Shown piece by piece: positions 1-11,600 of a stretch of 64,000 nt of DNA; the first letter of the stretch is position 1; the number at the start of each line of letters is the position of its first letter. The position numbers were made by a program, and so were the translations under genes. The stretch lies in contig NC_080582.1 in NCBI RefSeq assembly GCF_029962835.1, forward strand, positions 16,128,032 to 16,192,031. The letters run 5' to 3'. The notes beneath the pieces are model-generated. The model searched no databases and was not told the DNA's origin. It was given only the letters and a program-made list of their open reading frames with translations. The stretch comes from Magnolia sinica (taxonomy: Eukaryota > Streptophyta > Magnoliopsida > Magnoliales > Magnoliaceae).

Positions 1-145
1 TTTCTTGCCTCATATCCTAAAATGATCTCACAAAATGGATGGACGGTGTAGATTTCTTACAAACATCACGGTGGGCCCCACCTAGGTTCCCAGCGCAGGA
101 ACTTGGTGGGAAAGGCTTTGGCAGGGAATCCGCGTCCCAGCCTAT
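1..145. repeat. Family-2 foldback repeat, one half
   Basis: This is one arm of a dispersed inverted-repeat element. It reads through aaatggatggacggtgtaga, cacggtgggccccaccta and cccagcgcaggaact, and ends in gcagggaatccgcgtccc. The same arm ends the complete copy at 5803-6305. The other arm would lie left of the window. Confidence 0.6.
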
Positions 146-215
146 CCGCTATGCTGTATAGAAATTAACGCCGACCCAGATAGAAAATCTTTAAATTCGT
201 GAAAAGATAGAAAAA

Positions 216-425
216 TTAATTGATGTAGATACCTGATATTTGTCTCTTCATGTGTCCTGACGAAGCGCTCACAATCTCTCCTCCTCTAATCCGTGGATCG
301 TCATCATCTTTGGCGGCTGACCCTGCACCATCTCTTTCTGCAAAATTCAAATTTCTTGTTTTGTAAGGGTGGAAATGAGCGCATGGGGAGGCATGGCGTT
401 GAAACCTCGCCCTATCAATTTTCAA
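216..425 (-). pseudogene. NLR 5'-end fragment (about 25-30 codons)
   Basis: Read on the minus strand, this piece matches the start of the NLR genes in this window: an acidic run (KDDDD), then RGGEIVSASS and a MKRQI-like end, compared with MAASRDDDDRR...MRQQIWDC in the full genes. Homology stops exactly there. Instead of entering the P-loop region, the sequence runs on as caaatatcag|gtatctacatc, which looks like an exon end followed by a splice donor. A second fragment with the same break lies at 44287-44508, so the break predates the block duplication. It is too short to encode anything useful. The 430-680 stretch that follows is T-rich with a short CT run and no gene. Confidence 0.5.
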
Positions 426-679
426 GCCGGCTTAGGCTAGGTTGTCCTAAATTCATATGTACCCATTATGTCACCTATATATCTTTTAAGACTCAAGACT
501 TGAAGGGCCTGTTTCGATATCAGCTCGAGTAGCTTTTCTCTCTCTCTCTCTTTTTCCTCCTCTTTTTTAACTCGTAGCAATAAAAAAGTTATTTTTTCAA
601 GTTACTTTAATCAACACCATCAGATTGATTTTTTATTTTTTATTTTTTGCTTTTCTTTTCTACTCCCCTTCCAGCATGG

Positions 680-900
680 ATTGGGTGGATCCCTGACTGT
701 GGGTTCCACAGTAATGCAGGTGCCTTACATCTACCGTGTCCATCTATTTTGACACCTCATTTTATGGCACATTCCAAAAAAACAAAGCAAATCCAAATCT
801 CAGGTAAACCCCACCACAGGAAACTGTGGTTTTTGACCATTAAAAACTTATTATAGCCTTAAAGGTGGGCCACACAGCGTGGGATTGAGGGACCTACTCC
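680..900. repeat. Family-1 foldback repeat, half copy
   Basis: The piece starts near ggatccctgactgtgggttcc and runs through accccaccacaggaaac and gaccattaaaaactta. These are hallmark words of the left arm of the commonest dispersed repeat in the window. The equivalent half copy in the duplicated block is at 44835-45170. Confidence 0.55.
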
Positions 901-919
901 TCAGAATTGGACACTCCAT

Positions 920-1480
920 ATAAAAGGTGGCCCCGCATGATGGTCATGACCCAAATCCATAGTGAGGCCCACATGATGGATGATCCATATTAAATATGAA
1001 GTCCACATGATAGACATATAATATTAATGGTGGGCCACATGATAGGTGAGCCATATCAAAGCAGGCCCACATAACAGGCATACCACATCAAAGGTCGGCC
1101 TCTAATGATGAATGGTTCATATCCAATGCAGGCACCACATGATGGATGATCCACATCAAAGGTAGGGTCCACACTTGGATGGTCCACATCAAAGGTGGGA
1201 TCCACATGATGGACGGTGGAGATCGAAGGTGAGCCCCACACGATGGATAATAACATTGATGGTGAACCCACATGTACCAATGTCGGCCACAAGATGACAG
1301 TTGACATTGAAGATCAGCCCCCCGTGATGAATTACCCACATATAATGCAAGCACCAAATAACGTACGACCACTTTGAAATTGGGCCCACATGATGAGCAT
1401 TCCACATTAAGATGGCTACACATGATAGACGACCCACTTCCAAGGTGGGCGTCGCATGATGGGTAACCGACATCAAGGGG
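920..1480. repeat. 33-bp minisatellite, about 15 degenerate units
   Basis: Tandem units of roughly 32-35 bp have the theme ccacatgatggatgatcc followed by acatcaaaggtggg. The clearest consecutive units lie at about 1137-1260. The long open frames here on the minus strand come from the repeat periodicity and show no gene-like features. The same array, with units in the same order, lies at 45175-46440, where a solo LTR splits it. The array sits just 3' of NLR-1. Confidence 0.75.
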
Positions 1481-1638
1481 GAGCGGATTGCGTGAGACCC
1501 TGGAGTGTGGCGCCGACTGTGATGTAGGTGACTATATACACGTTGTCCATCCATATTGAAAGCGCTGCGCATATTAGTGCATGATGCAAAAAATGAAGTT
1601 CCAACTAAAAGAGAGATAGTTTAAGCAGAGAAGAATCA
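1481..1638. repeat. Family-1 foldback repeat, left-arm remnant
   Basis: The piece begins gggagcggattgcgtgagac and contains ttgtccatccatattgaaag and gatgcaaaaaatgaag. The corresponding piece next to NLR-3 is at 46430-46560. It fills the space between the minisatellite and the NLR-1 stop. Confidence 0.5.
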
Positions 1639-4416
1639 CTAACTTGATGGACACCATTCTTTGAAATGGATGTTTCTTGGCTTGATGTTGCCCTCCCATT
1701 TAATGCTTTCCCACCATGTCAGCTCACCTTGGATCTCGACTTATGATGTAGAAGCATTTGTGTTATGGAGAGGAAGCTTCTCCAGCAGAGGGCATTCTCG
1801 AATCTTCAACTTCTTCAGCATCGGCAAGTGCCCATCGCAAATGCTTTTGAGTTTGCGAAGATCCCAAAGACGTAAATCGACTAGTTGTGGAAATGCATTT
1901 TGCCCCGCCACGCCATCTTCTTCAAAGACCTTCTCCAGTCTACAACAGAATTTTATTTCAAGTAATTCAAGATTCTGTAACCGAATACTGGAAGAGAAGA
2001 AGTTGATGAGCTTCGGGCAACATTCCAAATATATATTCTTTAAACATGCGAAGCTCCCTCTTCCTAACTCCCCTCTGCACACTTTTCTTAATTTGGCAAG
2101 ATCCAACACCCTTAGATTTTCTAAACAAATTGCCGCATCATCGTACGTCCCTCCTATGAACAGATACTCCAACTGATGGCATTTCTCAATCCAACATTCT
2201 TTAAGGTGGTCCATCTTCATGCCTAGATTAGACAATGCCTTAATGAACACATTGCCATACAAACGAAGGAATTCTATCACCGAGAGCAATCCTCTAATAC
2301 CGTATAGGGAATTCTTACCACCGCAAACCTCCAGCCGTCTTTCATAACTCAAAGACTGCTCAAATCTAGTATAAATATGCTGGTAGAGAAATCGGTTTCT
2401 TTTAAAACAAGCAAATGTATCCTTGGGCCCTCCCTTGCAGGGACAGACCAAGAAATAAAATTTTAGAAAGCAGGATTTCCATAGTTTTGAGCTTTGGTCC
2501 AAAGTCTCAAAAACACTAGCATCACTGACCGAGATGCGATATATGCTGCTGTCTTGGAGCTGTTCATGCAGCAAGTCCAAGCCCCATCGATCCCAATTTA
2601 ATTTTTCTGGAAGCCTATCTACCTTTCTCCAGTCAACCCTCTTGAGATGCTCCATTCCCAACAGTTCCAAGCACCGCATGTTAGTAATATTGAAAATTCC
2701 GTGTGGAAGCTCTTCAATTCTCGTGCCTGAAAGATCAAGCGACTCAAGTTTTGAAAGTTTATCTAGGCTGACCAGTCTCAATAGAGAGTGACAACCCTTG
2801 AGCGAGAGCCGACTGAGGTTGCAGGCACCAGAGATATCGAGACTTCGGAGGCTATGCATGTTGTGGAAGGATACTTCCACCATCTTTGTCAGGAGAGTTT
2901 GATGGAGATCGAGGATCTCGAGCTTCTGCATATCCTTTAAGAATGCGGCTGGAAGAGACTCTAGCTTGCAGCAGCTTCGAAGCTTCAATAACCGTAATTC
3001 ATGAAGACAGGACATGGACGATGGCAGGGAAGTGATGCTTGTAGAAGAAAGGTCGAGAACTCGGAGTCTGGTCATATTCTTGAAAAAACTGTCTGGGATT
3101 TCTTGCAAACGATCGTTATCGTTGAGCAACAACGTCGACATAAAAGGGCAATTGGGAGAGCTGAATTGGAGTGTTTCTACCTGGTGGGATAATGAGATCC
3201 ATTGGCATGATTCTTCCCCGTCCAAGTTGTATTTCACTAGTAACTTTTGAGAATCAATCACTTGCCTCACATGAGAATTCATATCCACATGATATGGTCC
3301 TCCTGAAGATTCCTCCAATGTAAACTACTTTTGTAGCCAGACGTTAAATTCCGCTTCCTTAGGATGAGAGTCCCAAGGCGCTAAATTTTCTGAAGACTGC
3401 TCTAGAAAGAGAGTTAGGTAATTTGGGTTTGATGACGCCAGGGACAATAACATCATGCATCTCTCTGCCAGCTCTTTGAGCAGTAGATTCCCCATTTTCT
3501 TGAAAGCTGCTTCTTTATTCTCCTCTTCATTGAAGGACCCATCTAAAAAACCCTCTGACCTCCAATACTCTTCTATCAAGGAATCTTGATCGATTGAGCA
3601 TCCATTTCGACAGAACAAGGAGACGTAAGAAAAGGAATTCAAGAACATGTCTCCAGTTGAGAAACCAATGCGGGCAGCTACGTCAGCTGTCTCTTCCTGT
3701 AAAAAATCCCAGGCATCTTCTTTAGACCACTCCTCCAACATGATTTTTAATTGGGCTCCCATTTTGGAACAAACTTCATGGGATTGAGTGGTGATGACGA
3801 CTTTGCTGCCACTGGTGGTAGTAGGGGCTGTGATTGGAACTCTCATCTCTTGTAAGTCAAAGCTTTCCCAAACATCTTCAAAGATGAGGAGGAACCTTTG
3901 GCCGCTTAACTTATCCTTGATACGCTTAGCAGCTGTAGAGAATTGTATGGACTCTGGGATATCCAATGCCTCCTTGATTTCCATCTGCACCTCCATTAAT
4001 CGATTCCTTCTTCCCTTTGCATCCAACATCTTTAAAACCCGTATCTTCTTATAAAGCTCAATTTCAAGCTTAAATATTAATCTGCCGTATCTTGTAATCT
4101 GGTCCTGCAAATGGTCGAATTCTTGTCTGAATTTCTCCAGCATCTTTTCTCCAAGACTCTCGATCCCTGGTGCTTTTACTTGTATGATCACATCAAACAG
4201 TCGGCTAGATTCTCCAGATTCCTCCATTTCCGCGACCACCTGTCTCACAATCCGTGACTTCCCTACTCCCTGCCACCCCCATACTGAGAATATAGAAATC
4301 TTGTCATCTCTCAAGCAATCCCATATTTGTTGCCTCATGCGTTATGACGAAGTGCTCACAATCTCTCCTCTTCCTCCTTTGCGCCGTCGATCATCATCAT
4401 CCCAAGAAGCTGCCAT
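1639..4416 (-). pseudogene. NLR-1: NB-LRR resistance gene broken by three in-frame stops
   Basis: The frame runs about 926 codons from ATG at 4416 to TAG at 1639-1641 without a frameshift. It is interrupted by TAA at 4342-4344, TAG at 3325-3327 and TAA at 1741-1743. Domains in order: a ~25-residue acidic leader with no coiled coil; a P-loop (GWQGVGKS); a kinase-2 motif (FLLIFEDVWE); an RNBS-B motif (GSKVVITTQS); an RNBS-D-like stretch ending EEYWRSEGFL; then leucine-rich repeats (for example LRVLDLSSTSITSLPSS). The GLPL motif and ARC1 segment are absent, and the MHD site reads HVDMNS. Intact relatives are cytoplasmic immune receptors in which nucleotide state controls signalling. A 150-nt segment (4179-4030) opens with GTAAAAGC and could be an intron, but it is also open. 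NLR-3 is closest in flanking context. I am confident of the family and of the inactivation. Confidence 0.9.
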
Positions 4417-4503
4417 TGCCTACACTGGTTCTCTCCTGCAAAATTCGAATTCCTTGTCTCATAAGTAACGGTGGCAATGAACCAGGCAACGCACCCTCAT
4501 CAA

Positions 4504-5206
4504 TTTTCCAAGGAAAAAATTAGCATTGTAGACGAGTCCGTACAATGCTCTTTTTTGTTTCCTTCACCTGGGAACTTATCTGACCAAAAGCGATTTTTAA
4601 GTCACAGACGTTAGTTTTTTTGATGAAAATACCCTTGCCAATTAAAGTAAAGCAGCTAAAAAAGTAGGGGTATTTTTGTCTTTCTGAATTCGTCCGTGTG
4701 ACTAATAGTCTAGTTCGGTAATTAAGGGCCTGTTTGGTCGGGCAGACTGGATGAGATTAGATTGTATTGGAAGGGATTGGAAGGAGCAATCTCAAGATTG
4801 GCCAGGCATGCCAAACAGGTACGTTGAACTTCTGCTTGAATTGGAGTAATTCCATGGGATTGCCAGCACTCCACTGGCATCACCATCATTACCTTGAAAT
4901 CCACCCAATCCCTCCTAATCCCATCTATTTTGCCTGGAACATGTTTGGGTGGATGGATTGGAAGGGATTGGCCAGGCATAATCCCAGGATTGGTCAGGCG
5001 GGCCAAACATACTCAGTGATAGATTCCCTGGATATAGCAATCCCCAGCAATCCACTGACGCAGCCATCCTTACCTGCCATCCACCCTAATACAAGCTAAT
5101 CCCATGGGATGGGCCCGTCCAAACATGCCATAAGGTTTTTTTCGGGTCGCGTAAAATAACCTGGGTAGTCCGTCCGGTCTATAATGGAAACGTACCCTTT
5201 TCCAAG
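4504..5206. mobile_element. Mutator-like insertion (685 bp) with 9-bp target duplication
   Basis: The direct repeat ttttccaag occurs at 4504-4512 and 5198-5206 and brackets a 685-bp insert. The NLR-3 flank at 49466-49485 shows the empty site, reading tcttccaagctgtgtttgtg straight through. The insert ends are imperfect inverted repeats, with cattgtagac on the left and gtctataatg on the right. A 9-bp duplication fits Mutator-type elements. No transposase is present, so it is non-autonomous. Another MITE lies inside it. Confidence 0.7.
4726..5130. mobile_element. Tourist-like (PIF/Harbinger) MITE nested in the Mutator-like insert
   Basis: The 405-bp element has ends gggcctgtttggtcgggc and gggcccgtccaaacatgcca, which are imperfect inverted repeats. 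It is flanked by TAA at 4723-4725 and 5131-5133, the 3-bp target typical of PIF/Harbinger. The interior is itself repetitive, with ggattggaagggattggcca-like words in both halves and an inner inverted repeat (cctgtttgg at 4730, ccaaacagg at 4813). Confidence 0.7.
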
Positions 5207-5359
5207 CTGTGTTTGTGCTCAAGTCATATTAACTTGACGCACAACCAACCTAGCATATACCATTGATTTGTGGAAGTGGATTGGCTGGTGTGGGTATATG
5301 TCGTGACAAGATGAGCACCGACGATCTTCAAACTCAGGTTATACGAACTGTTAAAAGGA

Positions 5360-5745
5360 TATTAAAAGTTTCGTGGGCCTGATGTATTTGTTATATCCAC
5401 ACTGTTCATCTATTTTGCTAGATAATTTTAGATTATGAGCTCAAAAATAATTTTTACCCCAAAATATTCGTAGGGCCCATCGTAACATTTATTTTCTATC
5501 AAATCTTTTCATAAGGTCACACTGACATAATGATGAGGAAAAGCAAATATCATATTCATCCAAAACTTATGCGACCCAGAAGGGTTTCAATGGTAGACGT
5601 TCAATCCCCCACGGCATTTTGTTTGCAATGTGGTTCACTTAATCTCTGGATATGTCTTATATTTTTGACTCAAGACTTCCTACCAGCTCAATAAATAGAT
5701 GGATAATTTGGATATAACACATGCCTCATGATGGGACCCCACACA
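5360..5745. repeat. Family-1 foldback repeat copy
   Basis: This is a near-complete copy. It opens with tcgtgggcctgatgtatttg, has the central aaggtcacactgacata segment, and ends with atgatgggaccccacac. The two ends are inverted relative to each other. The 5207-5360 stretch before it is the continuation of the NLR block flank and shows no gene. Confidence 0.5.
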
Positions 5746-5802
5746 AAGTTTGCTGATGTCAACACACCAGGCCAGGTCGGTGGGGTGTATTACACCAGCC
5801 AC

Positions 5803-6305
5803 GGACGCGGATTTCCTGCGAAATCCTTTTGCAGGAAGTTCCTGCGCTCGAAACTTAGGTGGGGCCCACCGTGATGTTTTTGAGAAATCAACCCCGCCCA
5901 TCCGCTTTTTGAGCTCATTTCAGGGCATGAAACCAAAAATGAACTGGATCTAAGACTCAAATGTGCTGAAAACGTGAGGATTGAACGCCTGCAGTTGAAA
6001 TATTTATGAGGCCACGGAATTGTTGAATCAGGATAATATTTGTGTTTTCAGTTCATCCCAGTAGGAATGACGTTACGAACGGTATGGATGGCATGTAAAC
6101 ATAATTCTCAGCCCCAGGGAAGTTTCAACGGTTGAAATTTTCCTACCCACCTTTTCCTTCAATGCGGTCCACTTGAGTCATGGATCCTGATCAATTTTTT
6201 GTCTCAAGCCTTAAATTAATCTCACAAAACGGATGAACGGGATAGATTTATCACAAACATCAGGGTGGACTCCACTTTGGTTTCGAGCGCAGGAAATCCG
6301 CGTCC
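5803..6305. mobile_element. Family-2 foldback MITE, complete, with 9-bp target duplication
   Basis: The 503-bp element starts ggacgcggatttcctgcg and ends caggaaatccgcgtcc. The inverted arms extend inward through the gtggggcccaccgtgatg word and its counterpart. The nine bases on the left (accagccac, 5794-5802) and right (actagccac, 6306-6314) match at eight positions, suggesting a Mutator-type target duplication. Central words include ttgtgttttcagttcatccc and gaatgacgtta. There is no coding capacity. Confidence 0.65.
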
Positions 6306-6367
6306 ACTAGCCACTACTTTATTACGGATCGTGGCGTAGAACGCGGGCTCCGCCTCGGTGGATCCGG

Positions 6368-7333
6368 GGATCAGTTGGGATCCCTGATTGTGGGCCCACC
6401 TTGATTTTAGCAACTTACATCCACGCCGTCAATTCTTTTTGAAAGCTTATTTTAGTGGATTATTCCAAAATTGAAACAGATTCAAATATTAGTTGTATCA
6501 CATTACAGAAACAATGTTGATTGAATCTCCGCCATTAAAAACATCTTGGTGGCTTCCGAAATGTTTATTTGAGTCTGGTCGGACATTTAAGCGTCTGACC
6601 AGATCTACGTGGGGCCACCATGAATTTATGCTTATCTACGCCATCCATTTCTTTTCTAAGATCATGTTTAAACTTAGGTTGCATTAAATGCACAAAAGCC
6701 GCTAATCGAAAAGTTGCATTAAATGTAAGAGTCATCTCTGGTGCGATCCACTAGAGCGTTGGATCTACCTTATTTTTAAGCCAATGCCTCAAGATATGAT
6801 CTTAGAAAAGTGATTGACGGTGTGGATAAATGGATACATCACGGTGGGCCCACACAGATCTGGTCGAAAGCTTAAAAGTTTGACTAGGGTCGGACGAAAT
6901 CTGTGTCCAGCTTACCATTTGGTGTGGTCCAGTAGAACATTAGATCTACCTCATACCTTGATATGATCTTAAAAAATGGATGGACAGCATCGATAAATAG
7001 ATAATTAATCAGGATGGACTCTCACATAGATTTGATTGGACGCTTAAAGATACGACCTGGACTTAATCCATGTCGATTTATTTGCCATCCAACCTTTATA
7101 TAAAGTTATCAGGACCTAGATGAAGGGCATACAAATATCAACTTCATCAAAGACTTTAAAGACTTTTGTGCCCACTAATAGTTTTTAACAGCCAATCACC
7201 ACTGTTTCCTATGGTATGGTCCAACTGATTGATTTGGATATGCTTCAATTTTTGGATTGTGCTGTCAAATTGATTGGACGGCCGGGGATTTAAGGAACAT
7301 GCATCAAGGTGGCCCCCCATAGTCAGGGATCCC
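6368..7333. mobile_element. Family-1 foldback repeat split by an inserted repeat
   Basis: The ends are an inverted pair, with gggatccctgattgtgggcc at 6390 and catagtcagggatccca at the right. The copy reads normally to about 6573, is interrupted by family-3 sequence, and resumes at about 7083 with atttgccatccaacct. The two halves together make one normal-length family-1 element. Confidence 0.55.
6573..7082. repeat. Family-3 foldback repeat, about one and a half copies, nested
   Basis: The left end, gtctggtcggacatttaagc followed by gaccagatctacgtgggg, is matched in inverted form at about 6845-6901 (cccacacagatctggtcg, agggtcggacgaaat). A further half copy runs to about 7082 (gattggacgcttaaag, acgacctggactta). 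It lies inside the family-1 copy at 6368-7333, so it is younger than that copy. Confidence 0.45.
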
Positions 7334-7389
7334 ACCCACCACGAAGCTTCTCATTGGTACACACAAGTGCCGATGACAATAGGGGAGTG

Positions 7390-9295
7390 GATTACTTGAG
7401 ACCTTAGGCTCACCCAAGACAATGGGGCCCACCTTAATATATATGTATTCTACATCAACTTTATCCATCATTTAACGGATCATTTTAGAGGATTATTCTC
7501 CCAAAAAATGAAGCAGCTCTACCAATTATCAAGTGAACCATATCATAGGAAACAGTGGTGATTGACCATTAATGGTTACAAAAGTTTTGGATCAAGATGA
7601 AATTTATTAGTTTCCTTTGTCCAGACTTATGTGACCTTGTCAACATAATAGATGTCAAATAAATAGTACATGAAGCATTAAGTTGCGCCCAAATTAGTTT
7701 TTTAAGGTAGTGCATTCAATCGACACTGTTTCTACTGATAATTGAATCTGCTCCCCATTCCCTAAAATGATCTAAAAAAATGGATGGTCAACATGGATGC
7801 AAAATACAAATATCAACTGAGCCCCACGATGATCCATTCCTGGTTCTAGCTCACAAAAGACGGCGATTTTCCCCATTAGTGTAGATTGTGTCCTATACAA
7901 CTTTTAACATATCAAATTCTTTATAGCCACACCATGATTTATGTTTTAGATTCACACTGTCCATCAATTTTTCAGATCATTATAGAACATGAGCCCAAAA
8001 ATGAGACGCATCCAAAGTTCAATCGGACTGCATCCAAAGTTCAATTGGACTGCACTAGAAGCAGTGGAGGTTGAACTAAGTTGAAACCTTCCTAGGGCTA
8101 AATGAGATTTTTATTTGCCATCTAACTTATTTATAAGGTCACACCGACCGGATGAATTTAAAAAACAAATATCAGCTTGATCAGAGCCTTTCGTGGCCTC
8201 AGGAAGTTTTCAATAGTAAACATCCAATTCATATTGCTTCTTATGGTGTGGGCCCTTTGAGCTATGGATTTGCCTTGTTTTTAGGCTCATATATCAGAAT
8301 AATTTGAAAAAAAAATGCTGTATCAGTGTGGATCTAAGAAATACATAATAGTGGAGTACACATAAGAAATTCTGATGTACATTCCAAGGAGAGAAGCAAA
8401 CCGAGTTGATATATAGAACTTCCGTTGGCCCATTATGATGTATGTGTCAGATCTAAAAACAGGGTTGAAAACTTTTTGGTGCCACAAAAGGCTTTAGGAT
8501 CAAGTTTATATTTGTGTTTTCCCTTTATTAGGTAACCCCACCCACAAGTTAGATGGCAAGTAAACCTTACTAAGGACCATAAGAATGTTTCAACGGTACC
8601 TGTTCAATCCCCGCTGCTTTCTGTCTTGTGGCCTACTAAGAGCTTTGAATATGCCTAATTTTGGGATCAGTCTAGTAAAATTGTTGGATGTTGCAGACCT
8701 AACACATAAATCATGGTGGGGTTGGAGAAATTTCAAATGTTATAAGTTTTGTTCAGGAGCAGGCAATCTAGCAAGGAAAGAGGAAATTGGGGAAATGGAT
8801 ATTGTGGTGTGCTAGAGACCAATTATCTCCTAGGTGTGTTGACCTCAATAAGCTTTGTGAGACCCACCGTGATGTATATGTTTAGTCCACACCGTTCATC
8901 TATTTTGCTAGATTATTTTAGGGCAGAAGCCCTAAACTATTGCAGATCCACATCTTAAGTGCACCATACCGTTAGAAAGAGTGGTTATGAACACCCACCA
9001 ATAAAAACTTTTTGTGTGCTACAAAAGTTTTGGATCAAGCTGATATTTGTTTCTTCCCTCCATCCAGGTCTGTGTGACTGAATCAACAGGTTGAATGGAA
9101 AATAAACATTATAGCGGGCATTACAATGGGCCCTAGAAAGTTGTTAATGGTGGGGTTTAATCACCCTTGTTTCCTATGGCGTGCTCCAACTGAGATTTGG
9201 ATCTACCTGATTTTTGGGACGAAGATCTAATATGGAATGGAGAATTGGATGGACGGTGTGGATGAAACAAATACATCATAGTGGGTCCACCAGCA
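7390..9295. repeat. Cluster of four family-1 foldback repeats
   Basis: Four copies lie head to tail at about 7395-7810, 7880-8300, 8410-8780 and 8860-9290. Each shows the family order: a gtgggccc/ccatccatttt left end, a centre with tgatatttgttt and aataaacatta, and a right end with gatggacggtgtggat and tcatggtggg. Divergence between copies is substantial. No gene is seen in this 1.9-kb stretch. Confidence 0.55.
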
Positions 9296-9541
9296 GCCAC
9301 ATTCTTACAACCATTGAATGGGGTCAAGAGAAAGCTCTGTTTTTTTTTTTTTTCCGTCTCTTAGGAATTTTCTTTTATAATAAAACCCAATTAATTATAT
9401 TCACATGCATTTTCGTTACTTTAGAAAAAATCATACTTGAAAGTGAAGTTAGAGAAAACTAAGGGAAGGTACCTGTTTCACAAATAACTCAAACAATGAA
9501 ATGGCTCTATGAAAACTTAATTTCAAAAGGTATAGGGATGT

Positions 9542-9730
9542 AAAAATATTGAGTCGGGATCCTCTGTAATCTGTTCAACAGGGAATTCCTGTTACCCTAA
9601 TGGTTTGGCGTCCAAAGCTTTTTTTTTATTTTTTTTATTTTTTAGTAAGTAGTGACGTGGACCAATGAGGATTAGGGTATCAGGAAATCTCTGTTGACCA
9701 GATAACAGAGGATCCGGACTCAAAAATATT
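9542..9730. mobile_element. 171-bp MITE with perfect 9-bp target duplication
   Basis: The element at 9551-9721 begins gagtcgggatcctctgta and ends aacagaggatccggactc. Long inverted arms of about 50 bp run to attagggta on each side. The flanking nonamer aaaaatatt is present at 9542-9550 and 9722-9730. The size, long terminal inverted repeats and 9-bp duplication fit a short Mutator-type MITE. Confidence 0.8.
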
Positions 9731-9739
9731 ATATTAACA

Positions 9740-11048
9740 AGGTTTTATTTTATAAAAATCTCTTTATTTTATTAACACATAAAAGATAGGAGATACGTAG
9801 GGATTGGTAAAGATCTTAACGGATTCACTTCTTATCTCAATTTAATAAAATTATCTAAATTCTAACCCTACTCAAAACTGTACACACCCACCTTATTTGG
9901 ACTTGGAACCGATCCAGATCCAACCCATACGCTGGTGGATTGGGTCCGAGGTTGAAACTCAGACCCACTTATCCAAGGGAACTGTTTATCTGCAGGCAGG
10001 GGGCTGCACCACACCTCGTCCTACAGGGCGTTTTTAGTCATTGGATGCTTTGAATGGCTGTGATGGAAAAATAAAATAAATTTAATGCATTCAATGGCTG
10101 AAAATATAATATACCATAAGGAGTGGTGCGGGTGTCTGTAAATAATCATTTCTGATAATTAACTGGTTGGGCTCCGGAGCTCACCTCAACCCTACACAAC
10201 TAGATCGTCTCACTCGCACACCTTATGAGAATGCATGGTGAAAAAAATCTCTTACTATGAGAAAAGAGGAATTTTTCAATAGATGTAAATACCTGAAATT
10301 TGGCTCCTTGGTGACTTTCCAGTGTAGCAACTCAATTAAAATTAACAAGGCATTAAGTGCTGCATTAAGCCCGAAAGCTTCATACTGCATGTGTATATAT
10401 ATGCTACCCAGAGATAGATGTGAAGGCAATGAAGAAGTGGATGCTTCCTTCTTGCATGAAAGGGAAAGGAAAAGAGAAAGGTAGATGCTTCCTTCCATGA
10501 GAGAGAAAGGGATGTCCTATGGAAGAGAGGAATCTCTTTCACAACCAAAAGCAATTTTGGCACTCTTAACCGTGGAAGAAGCCAGAGTGTGTTTCATTTG
10601 AGGCCTGAGTTCCGGGTTAGGAATTAGTTTATAGACGTGGGATTCATGGTTGATCTATCCAAGCCATTGATCTGTTGGCCCTTATCATGGAAGGAAAATT
10701 CCCTCAAAAACTCTCAAAGTAGTAGATCCTTGCAATCAAATCTTTCGCGCTTCCTCCAGTGAATGTGGTTTGTTTGTTCATTTCTTTTAACCATGCATTT
10801 GCATGCTAATAGAGAGAAGATTAGAGTTGACCAATTGAGAAGATATACTGGGAATGGTCCATACGTGATTGGGAACGTCATATCAATGGCTTAGATAGAC
10901 TAGCCACGGCCCCACACCTACCAATCAAGCTTGGAAACCAATAGTGAACTTGGCCTCTTTTCATTCTATTGTGGGTGTAAACAACAATAAGATTAAAGCT
11001 CTATCGACTCCGGTGGATGCATCCGAGAATTATAATTGTCTTGTGCAT
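9740..11048. repeat. Duplicated intergenic block, copy 1, left part
   Basis: This stretch is homologous to 62880-64000, sharing ggattgggtccgaggttg/ggattgggcccgggtttg, the ctgcaccacac word and gaagctttc. From about 10560 it also matches 36930-37400 (gttgatctatccaagccatt against gttgatctttccaagccatt). It carries the promoter-like module at 10293-10402. The homology to copy 2 breaks at about 11048, where a Copia element is inserted, and resumes at about 15419. It is non-coding as far as I can see. Confidence 0.7.
10293..10402 (-). promoter_or_regulatory. TATA box and first-exon-like module
   Basis: On the minus strand, a TATA-like run (catatatatacaca, about 10402-10389) is followed by a conserved leader containing agtatgaagcttt. 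It ends in caaatttcag|gtatttac, a good splice-donor sequence with the exon end at 10293. The second copy at 63436-63542 conserves the TATA run, the leader and the donor. I infer a promoter plus short first exon, but cannot name the gene and see no coding exon downstream. It may be a relic. Confidence 0.35.
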
Positions 11049-11062
11049 GCTGGGGGAATGCA

Positions 11063-11600
11063 TGGAAGCAACCCTGAGTTAGAATCAAATAATAAGAGGT
11101 TAAATCAACCAAGCACACCGATAATACAAAGTTTTGCGTGAAAAAATTGTCATGAGAAAAAACAACGGCACAGAGTGATAAAGAATCCACCATGATAATC
11201 AATGTTACAAAGGATGAAAGAGCCTACCAATGTGAGAATAAACCTCGAAAACCTTAAAAAAAAAAATCCTAGCATAGATTTCTCTTTGCTCACAAAAGCT
11301 TTAAACAGGTTTTTCAAAACCCTAATCCTCGATTACAAATCCTTAAATAGGATTAAAATCGAATTAGGAAACAAAACATGCAATTCCACAAAATTGTGCA
11401 AGTCGGTTAATGGGAGCTTCGATCAAATCGAGTGTCATCGATGACTCATTGATGGGATTGAAGCCATTTTCGATCAGATCGATTTGGACCCAAAAACTGT
11501 CTAGCGAGCAAAGGTCAAAAAATGAAATTTTCTTAAAGGGATCGACAAATTCTCGATGGGATCGAGTGGTCTGTCGATGTCATCGACAAACCCAGTTACA
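11063..11600 (-). repeat. Copia LTR (3' LTR in element orientation)
   Basis: The sequence starts at catggaagcaaccctgag and matches the region starting catggaagcaaccccgag at 14521 for about 420 bp, with moderate divergence. Shared words include gataatcaatgtta, gtttttcaaaaccctaatcc and gatttggacc. The inner end is uncertain, somewhere around 11600. Confidence 0.65.

Noticed and set aside
1056-1572. Three overlapping open frames on the minus strand (83-127 codons)
   Set aside because: They follow the 33-bp minisatellite period and have repetitive composition with no domain.
4767-5099. Trp- and His-rich open frame of 110 codons
   Set aside because: Lies within the Tourist-like MITE and reflects ggattgg repeats.
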